From: Rhizobium leguminosarum bv. viciae USDA 2370
GTDB taxonomy: Bacteria; Pseudomonadota; Alphaproteobacteria; Rhizobiales; Rhizobiaceae
Reading direction: 5' to 3'
Length of the DNA: 64,000 nucleotides
Assembly: GCF_002008365.1 (NCBI RefSeq)
Contig: NZ_MRDL01000036.1
Span: 361,676-425,675, forward strand
Part shown: piece by piece, positions 58,682-64,000 of the stretch
Position numbering within the stretch: the stretch's first letter is position 1
Layout: every line of letters starts with the position of its first letter
Made by a program: the position numbers and the translations under genes
Notes under the pieces: model-generated
The model's input: the letters and a program-made list of their open reading frames with translations, nothing else
Databases searched by the model: none
What the model was told of the DNA's origin: nothing

Positions 58682-60538
58682 ATGTTTGGCTGGTTCGAAC
58701 AGCGACTCAATCCCTTTCCAAGCGAGGACCCTGTCGCCCCGCCGAAAGGTCTTTTTGCCTTTTGCTGGCACTACAGCAAACCGGCTGCGCCCTGGCTCGG
58801 CCTGATGGCCGTGCTGACCGCGCTGATCGCGATCGGCGAAGTGGCGCTCTTCCAGTTCCTCGGCGACATCGTCGACTGGCTGACCAATGCCGACCGCGCC
58901 ACATTCCTGGAGAGAGAAGGCCACAAGCTTTTCTGGATGGCGGCGCTGGTGCTGGTCGGCCTGCCGCTGACGGCCGGGCTCGATTCGCTCATCATGCATC
59001 AGATGATGCTCGGCAATTATCCGATGATCGCACGCTGGCAGATGCACCGCTTCCTGCTGCGCCACAGCATGTCGTTCTTCGCCAACGAGTTTGCCGGACG
59101 TGTCGCGACCAAAGTGATGCAGACGTCGCTTGCCGTGCGCGAGACGGTGATGAAGATCCTCGACGTCTTCGTTTATGTCGTCACCTACTTCCTGACGATG
59201 ATCATCGTTATCGCAGCGGCCGACTGGCGGCTGATGATCCCGATCCTCGTCTGGCTCGCGGTCTATATCAGCATCGTCGCCTATTTCGTGCCGCGGCTTC
59301 GCAAGATCGCGGCGGCGCAGGCGGATGCGCGCTCGATGATGACGGGGCGCGTGGTCGACAGCTATACGAATATCGCGACCGTCAAGCTGTTTTCGCATGC
59401 GGGCCGCGAGGAGGTCTATGCCAAGGAGGGCATGGACGAGTTCCTGCAGACCGTGCACAAGCAGATGCGCAAAGTGACGCTCTTTCATATTTGCGTCTAC
59501 GTGAACAACTGTGTTGCACTCTTCGTCATCTCGGGCCTGTCGATCTGGTTCTGGCTGAACGGCGCGATCTCGGTTGGCGCCATCGCCATCGCCATCGGTC
59601 TTGCCATGCGCGTCAACGGCATGTCGCAATGGATCATGTGGGAGGTCTCGGCGCTGTTCGAGAATATCGGCACGGTCTATGACGGCATGGAGATGATGAG
59701 CAAACAGCACGACATCGTCGACAAGCCGGGTGCACCCACCTTGACGGCGAAGAAGGGCGCGATCCATTACGACCGCATCCGCTTCCACTACGGCAAGAGC
59801 AAGGGCGTCATCGACAATCTGTCGCTCGACATCAAGGCGGGGGAGAAGGTCGGCCTGGTCGGCCGTTCCGGTGCCGGCAAGACGACGCTGATGAACCTGC
59901 TGCTGCGCTTCTACGATCTGGAGGCCGGTCGCATCACCATCGACGGGCAGGACATCGCCGGCGTCTCGCAGGAAAGCCTGCGCTCGCTGATCGGCGTGGT
60001 GACGCAGGACACCTCGCTGCTGCATCGCTCGATCCGCGACAACATTGCTTATGGTCGTCCCGAAGCAACGGACGACGAGGTGATCGAGGCCGCCAAACGC
60101 GCCAATGCCTGGGAGTTCATCGAAGGTCTCGTCGACATGCAGGGCCGCGCGGGGCTCGACGCACAGGTCGGCGAACGCGGCGTCAAGTTGTCCGGCGGCC
60201 AGCGGCAGCGTGTCGCGATCGCCCGCGTCTTCCTGAAGGACGCGCCGATCCTGGTACTCGACGAGGCGACCTCGGCGCTCGATTCGGAAGTCGAGGCCGC
60301 GATCCAGGAAAACCTCTTCGCCCTGATGGAGGGCAAGACGGTGATCGCGATCGCCCACCGGCTTTCGACGCTGACGGAGATGGACCGGCTGATCGTGCTC
60401 GACAAAGGCCGGATCATCGAGGCCGGCTCGCATATCGAGCTGGTCGAAGGAGGCGGCATATATGCCGACCTCTGGAACCGCCAGTCCGGTGGCTTCCTCT
60501 CCGATCACGCCGAGGAAGCGGAAGTGGCGGCGCAATAA
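58682..60538 (+). CDS. ABC exporter, fused membrane and ATPase domains
   Basis: This 618-residue half-transporter has a transmembrane domain with about six helices (about 25-330) and a C-terminal ATPase: Walker A GRSGAGKTT, Q-loop VTQDTSLL, signature KLSGGQRQR, Walker B ILVLDEATSALDSE and H-loop IAHRLSTL. It would work as a homodimer or together with the related gene at 61044, exporting a lipid, drug or peptide; the substrate is unknown. ATG 58682 (MFGWFEQRLNPF) begins where family members do; the frame is open upstream to 58571. A terminator follows at 60549. Confidence 0.88.
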   Translation: MFGWFEQRLNPFPSEDPVAPPKGLFAFCWHYSKPAAPWLGLMAVLTALIAIGEVALFQFLGDIVDWLTNADRATFLEREGHKLFWMAALVLVGLPLTAGLDSLIMHQMMLGNYPMIARWQMHRFLLRHSMSFFANEFAGRVATKVMQTSLAVRETVMKILDVFVYVVTYFLTMIIVIAAADWRLMIPILVWLAVYISIVAYFVPRLRKIAAAQADARSMMTGRVVDSYTNIATVKLFSHAGREEVYAKEGMDEFLQTVHKQMRKVTLFHICVYVNNCVALFVISGLSIWFWLNGAISVGAIAIAIGLAMRVNGMSQWIMWEVSALFENIGTVYDGMEMMSKQHDIVDKPGAPTLTAKKGAIHYDRIRFHYGKSKGVIDNLSLDIKAGEKVGLVGRSGAGKTTLMNLLLRFYDLEAGRITIDGQDIAGVSQESLRSLIGVVTQDTSLLHRSIRDNIAYGRPEATDDEVIEAAKRANAWEFIEGLVDMQGRAGLDAQVGERGVKLSGGQRQRVAIARVFLKDAPILVLDEATSALDSEVEAAIQENLFALMEGKTVIAIAHRLSTLTEMDRLIVLDKGRIIEAGSHIELVEGGGIYADLWNRQSGGFLSDHAEEAEVAAQ

Positions 60539-60548
60539 GATGCAATGG

Positions 60549-60576
60549 GGCCCTCCCTGCGAAAGCGGGGAGGGCC
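60549..60576 (+). terminator. terminator of the first ABC exporter gene
   Basis: GGCCCTCCC and GGGAGGGCC form a 9 bp perfect stem, extended by a GC/GC pair around a GAAA tetraloop, 10 bases after the stop. The T-run after it is short (CTCTTG). Confidence 0.75.
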
Positions 60577-60650
60577 TCTTGAATTCTTAGGATGGCTATA
60601 AGCTTGCCGGACGGTTGCTGAAGAACTGACTCCGTTTGCCTCTTATCCGT

Positions 60651-60881
60651 TCAAAGGCTGTCGGCCCAATCGATCACGCGGTGATGCTCGACGACGACCA
60701 TGGTGTTGACAGCCGCGATCGTGCGCAGGGCGACAAGGCGGCGGTGCTCCTCCTGATCGATCCAGGTGGTGATGGCCTCGGCGATGATCTCGTCGCGCGG
60801 CAACCCCAGGGCGAATGCCAGGGCATCCAGCCTTTCTGCAAGCGGAAGCGGAACATGCACATCGAGCATTTTCGTTTCCAT
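60651..60881 (-). CDS. ribbon-helix-helix (CopG-type) protein, orphan antitoxin-like
   Basis: This 76-residue protein has a strand-helix-helix start (METKMLDVHVPLPLAERLDALAFALGLPRDEIIAEAITTWIDQE, given here only to mark residues; the key part is MLDVHVPLPLAERLDAL) and a tail ending VIDWADSL, which is common in antitoxins of the RHH class. The ATG 60879-60881 follows GGAGACC. There is no toxin gene beside it: only about 110 bp lie between its stop and the end of the ABC exporter gene, and the gene upstream runs the other way. It may be a lone regulator or a remnant of a toxin-antitoxin pair. Confidence 0.72.
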   Translation of the reverse strand: METKMLDVHVPLPLAERLDALAFALGLPRDEIIAEAITTWIDQEEHRRLVALRTIAAVNTMVVVEHHRVIDWADSL

Positions 60882-61043
60882 GGAAGTGGTCTCCGGTAAA
60901 CCGCGATCGTAACGTGAGATTGTGACCAGTTCGGGGGCATTCAATGGGTATGCCGCCGATGTTACCGATAATTACCAAAATATAACATTCTGTCCGCTTT
61001 TCATTCCCTTTGCCGGCTCGGCTAATCCGCCTATATCGCTTCT

Positions 61044-62957
61044 ATGTTGCTGAACCCCATCCTCCGCCGGTTCGAAACCTGGATCGATCCGTTCCGCCCA
61101 CGCGCCAATCTCCAGCCGCCGCGCTCGACGCTCGGATTCATCTGGTTCTATATCGGCCAGGCGAGGATGCCGTTCGTCGCCATGCTCGTTCTGGGTGGGA
61201 CATCGGCGGCGATCGAAGCCGCACTGTTCTGGTTCGTCGGACGCCTGGTCGATATCCTCGGCAGCATCACGCCTGGGGCCGGCTGGAACGGTCTTCTCGC
61301 CGCCCATGGCGGCGAATTGTTCGGCATGCTCGCCCTCATCGGGCTCGTGCGTTTCGTCGTCGCCTTCCTGATTGCCCTCGTCGACCAGCAGGTGATCACG
61401 CCGGGCTTCTACAATCTCGCACGCTGGCAATCTTATCTCCACGTCTCCAGGCAGTCGTTGTCGTTCTTCCAGAGTGATTTCTCCGGGCGCATCGTCACCA
61501 AAGTCTGGTCGGCCGGGCAGGCAACCGGTGATCTTGTCACCTCGCTGATGGAAAGCGTCTGGTTCGTCGGCATCTATGCCGCAACGACGCTTGTGCTCGT
61601 TGCCCGGCTGGACTTTTCCCTGGCTGCCGTCGTGCTGTTCTGGCTTTGCGCCTTCAGTCTGCTTGCCCGCCACTTCGTTCCGCGGATCCGCCATCATTCC
61701 CGCGAAACGGCGGAAGCTGGATCGATGCTGAATGGCCGGATGGTCGACTCCTACAGCAACATGCAGACGCTGAAGCTGTTTGCCCGCGACGAGGAGAGCG
61801 ACCGCTATATGCGGCAGGGTTTCGATATCTACCAGGATACGGTGCTGCGCTTCACGCGGTTCATCACGGGCGTCAGGGCCTCGATGGCGCTGCTCTCCGG
61901 CCTGATGATCGTGACGATGGCGGGGTTGAGCGTCGATCTCTGGTTGCGCGGCCTGGTTAGCTCCGGTGCCGTGGCATTCTCGTTGGCACTGGTGCTCAGG
62001 TTGAATTTCCTCCTCGGACGGCTGATGACGCAGTTCAACGGCATCATGCGTAATCTCGGCACCATCCAGAACGCCGCCGAGCTGATCTCCCAGCCTCTGG
62101 GGCTCGTCGATCGGTCGGATGCCAGAGGCCTGGTGATCCGGCAGCCCGGCATCCGCTTCGACAATGTTTCCTTCCGCTACGGCAAGGGTCATCAGCCGGT
62201 CGTCGAGAATTTCTCCCTGACCATTCGGCCGGGCGAAAAAGTCGGGATCGTCGGCCGTTCGGGCGCGGGGAAATCGACGCTGATGAACCTGCTGCTGCGC
62301 CTCTACGATATTCAGGACGGGCGCATTCTGATCGACGGCCAGGATATTGCAGCCGTGACGCAGGAATCTCTCAGGATGCAGATCGGCGTCGTCAGCCAGG
62401 ATACCTCGTTGCTGCATCGTTCAGTGCGGGACAATATCCTGTTCGGGCGGCCCGATGCCGGCGAGGAGGGGCTGGTCGAGGCGGCCGGGCGCGCCGAAGC
62501 CATCGAGTTCATCGAACGCCTGCAAGATCAGCAGGGCCGCAGAGGTTTCGATGCGCATGTCGGCGAACGCGGCGTCAAACTGTCAGGCGGGCAGCGGCAG
62601 CGCATCGCGATTGCCCGCGTCATGCTGAAGGACGCGCCGATCCTCGTTCTCGACGAAGCGACGTCGGCGCTCGATTCGGAAGTAGAAGAAGCAATCCAGT
62701 CCAATCTCCATCGCATCATGGAAGGCAAGACGGTGCTTGCGATCGCCCATCGGCTGTCGACGATCGCAGCGCTCGACCGGCTGATCGTCGTCGATCTCGG
62801 CCGGATCATCGAGGAGGGCAGCCATGACGAACTGCTTCGCCGCGGTGGACTCTATGCGGAACTTTGGGCGCGCCAGTCTGGCGGCTTCCTCGCTACGGAT
62901 GAGGATGCGGGCCTAGGGGTCGACGACGAATTCCGCCATGAGGCCAAAATGATTTGA
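61044..62957 (+). CDS. ABC exporter, fused membrane and ATPase domains
   Basis: This 637-residue half-transporter is a paralog of the protein encoded at 58682. It has about six membrane helices (about 30-340) and the ATPase motifs GRSGAGKST, VSQDTSLLHRSVRDN, KLSGGQRQR, ILVLDEATSALDSE and IAHRLSTI. The two proteins share long identical blocks in the ATPase part, so they arose by duplication; they may form a heterodimer. The substrate is unknown. Its 3' end overlaps by 45 bp the end of a gene on the other strand. Confidence 0.88.
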   Translation: MLLNPILRRFETWIDPFRPRANLQPPRSTLGFIWFYIGQARMPFVAMLVLGGTSAAIEAALFWFVGRLVDILGSITPGAGWNGLLAAHGGELFGMLALIGLVRFVVAFLIALVDQQVITPGFYNLARWQSYLHVSRQSLSFFQSDFSGRIVTKVWSAGQATGDLVTSLMESVWFVGIYAATTLVLVARLDFSLAAVVLFWLCAFSLLARHFVPRIRHHSRETAEAGSMLNGRMVDSYSNMQTLKLFARDEESDRYMRQGFDIYQDTVLRFTRFITGVRASMALLSGLMIVTMAGLSVDLWLRGLVSSGAVAFSLALVLRLNFLLGRLMTQFNGIMRNLGTIQNAAELISQPLGLVDRSDARGLVIRQPGIRFDNVSFRYGKGHQPVVENFSLTIRPGEKVGIVGRSGAGKSTLMNLLLRLYDIQDGRILIDGQDIAAVTQESLRMQIGVVSQDTSLLHRSVRDNILFGRPDAGEEGLVEAAGRAEAIEFIERLQDQQGRRGFDAHVGERGVKLSGGQRQRIAIARVMLKDAPILVLDEATSALDSEVEEAIQSNLHRIMEGKTVLAIAHRLSTIAALDRLIVVDLGRIIEEGSHDELLRRGGLYAELWARQSGGFLATDEDAGLGVDDEFRHEAKMI

Positions 62958-63845
62958 TCCGAAGCCGTTCGCGATGCGGCGAACCGATTTCAGCCGCAGG
63001 GGCGCGCGGGTAAAGATATGATCGATCGGAATGCCGAAAGCACCGGCGCGGATTGGCCATGTCGCGGGCTCCAGCGATACCGTGCCCAAGCCCTGGCTAC
63101 GCATGAGATACTGCACGTCGGGCGCCAGAATCGACGTATTGAAATCGCCGGCAAGAACGAGCGGTCCCGAAAGGGAGGGAATGATCTCCGCAAGATCCTC
63201 GATTTCCAGGCCGTGGAATTCGTCGTAATAAGGTTTGGTCAGATGCGCGGCGAGGAAATTGATCTTCTGGCCATCGAAATCGATCGTCGAGATCGTCAGC
63301 CGGTTGCGCCAGAGCAGGCCGAGATTGCGGATACGGGGTTCGATCAACGGACGCTTCGACAGCACCAGCGTATCGCATTGCTCCATGCCGACACCGCAGC
63401 CGATGTAATAGGGATAGATCTTCAACAACCGCGGCAGTTCCGACAGCAGCGGTTCGGCCTCCAGGATGCTGACGACGTCGGCGCCTGAGGCAATGACCAT
63501 ATCGGCGATGTCAGGGCCGTTTGCGAAATTATCATTCTCGATATTGAAGGACATCAGCCTGAAGAGGGCGGGGCGGCTCTCCTCGACAGCCGGCTCGACA
63601 AATTCGCGCATCATCACGACACCATGGACGGCAAGGACCACCGATACCGCGAGGGTCAGCAGCGCATACCAGTGCCGTTTGACGAGAAGGGCAGCGACCG
63701 AGGCCACGGCGCCGGCCACCGCCAGATGGACCTGGAAGCTGTAAAAGAAGGACAGCAGATAGAAATCGGTGACGTATCGGAGGGAGACAATGGCGAGAAC
63801 GAGCGTCGTGAGAACGCTGAATACGCAAAAAATCGTGTCTCTCAT
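62913..63845 (-). CDS. membrane-anchored endonuclease/exonuclease/phosphatase-family protein
   Basis: This 310-residue protein has three hydrophobic segments at the N-terminus (about 5-25, 30-55 and 62-80) and an EEP domain after about 90. The domain motifs are LMSFNIENDN, VVSILEAEP, LAAHLTKPY, LVLAGDFNTS, PIDHIFTRA and the final GSNHFGLMAEF. Such proteins hydrolyse phosphodiester or phosphomonoester bonds; membrane-bound ones may act on lipids or on extracellular DNA. The active domain would face the periplasm. ATG 63843-63845. It overlaps the ABC gene tail by 45 bp. Confidence 0.85.
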   Translation of the reverse strand: MRDTIFCVFSVLTTLVLAIVSLRYVTDFYLLSFFYSFQVHLAVAGAVASVAALLVKRHWYALLTLAVSVVLAVHGVVMMREFVEPAVEESRPALFRLMSFNIENDNFANGPDIADMVIASGADVVSILEAEPLLSELPRLLKIYPYYIGCGVGMEQCDTLVLSKRPLIEPRIRNLGLLWRNRLTISTIDFDGQKINFLAAHLTKPYYDEFHGLEIEDLAEIIPSLSGPLVLAGDFNTSILAPDVQYLMRSQGLGTVSLEPATWPIRAGAFGIPIDHIFTRAPLRLKSVRRIANGFGSNHFGLMAEFVVDP

Positions 63846-63902
63846 CCGCTCCGGTCCGGCTCGCTGGCATGGCTGCGACTGCGCCTATCACGGGGGCATT
63901 TT

Positions 63903-63917
63903 TGTTGCAATGCAACA
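63903..63917. promoter_or_regulatory. 15 bp palindrome upstream of the EEP-family gene
   Basis: TGTTGCAATGCAACA (7 bp arms around one base) lies 58 bases before the start of the gene at 63845. It could be an operator. The rest of the window to 64000 shows no gene. Confidence 0.4.
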
Positions 63918-64000
63918 TAATGGCAAGCGCGTGTTTGCCTTAAAAAATTCATCCGAAATTTCCCGCGACATTGTGCCCTCATCCCCTTGCCAAGGCTGGA

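Noticed and set aside
58442..60535. Nearly 700-codon open frame on the minus strand opposite the first ABC exporter
   Set aside because: His/Asp/Arg-rich shadow of the exporter gene, no ribosome site or known domain.
60541..60650. Toxin gene partnering the ribbon-helix-helix protein
   Set aside because: Only about 110 bp, filled mostly by the exporter terminator; too short for a ParE- or RelE-type toxin.
1..64000. CRISPR arrays, insertion sequences, integrases or prophage genes
   Set aside because: No regularly spaced direct repeats, transposase, integrase or phage structural gene was seen on either strand.

Overview
The window looks like chromosomal DNA of a fast-growing Rhizobium, most likely of the R. 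leguminosarum / R. etli group. This is inferred from the GC-rich coding sequence, the choXWV choline transporter order, a fused anthranilate synthase trpE(G) behind a Trp leader peptide, a NolR-like ArsR regulator, a RirA-type iron operator, and several short palindromic intergenic elements that I recognise as typical of rhizobial chromosomes. Nearly all of it is ordinary housekeeping and transport content. I see no rRNA, tRNA, CRISPR array, insertion sequence, prophage, attachment site or replication origin.

1-9.3 kb: the 5' part of adenine deaminase, an orphan branched-chain amino acid binding protein, a DUF3391/HD-GYP protein with a short C-terminus, an omega-amino acid:pyruvate aminotransferase, the NolR-like regulator, and a minus-strand operon choX-choW-choV followed by a HugZ-like flavin/heme protein. 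9.3-18.5 kb: thymidine kinase, a coiled-coil protein paired with a DUF2333 protein, a LuxR solo with a PAS protein, a secreted protein with two copies of a ClpP/crotonase-like domain, a frameshifted TIGR00645 membrane-protein gene, formate-tetrahydrofolate ligase and a small membrane protein.

18.9-29 kb: a tight three-gene operon of unknown role (DUF3604 metallo-phosphoesterase-like protein, parvulin-type isomerase, HupE/UreJ-like membrane protein), an extensin-like protein, an iron-regulated TonB-dependent heme-type receptor, then trpL-trpE(G). 29-36.9 kb: small rhizobial genes, a DUF2161 nuclease-like protein, a cation diffusion facilitator overlapping queF, a DUF2076 protein, a solitary ClpP, a BenE-type permease, and leuA behind a leucine-rich leader peptide.

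36.9-51.3 kb: a divergent HxlR regulator/quinone oxidoreductase pair, an ECF sigma/anti-sigma pair, a TPR protein, a metallophosphoesterase, a Nudix protein, a glutathionyl-hydroquinone reductase, two acetyltransferases, and a MoxR-DUF58-BatA/DUF4159-amidotransferase-like operon. 51.4-64 kb: an overlapping DUF1285-Nudix-cca operon, hemF, a Na/Pi cotransporter, trmL, two paralogous ABC exporters separated by an orphan ribbon-helix-helix gene, and a membrane-anchored endonuclease/exonuclease/phosphatase protein.

The best candidates for undescribed biology are the DUF3604-PpiC-HupE operon (18967-22843) and the tandem active/degenerate ClpP-like secreted protein (14154-15848). The best regulatory signals are the heme-receptor promoter with two overlapping palindromes, the trp and leu leader peptides, an 8+8 bp palindrome before the Na/Pi gene, and repeat elements sitting at or inside gene ends.
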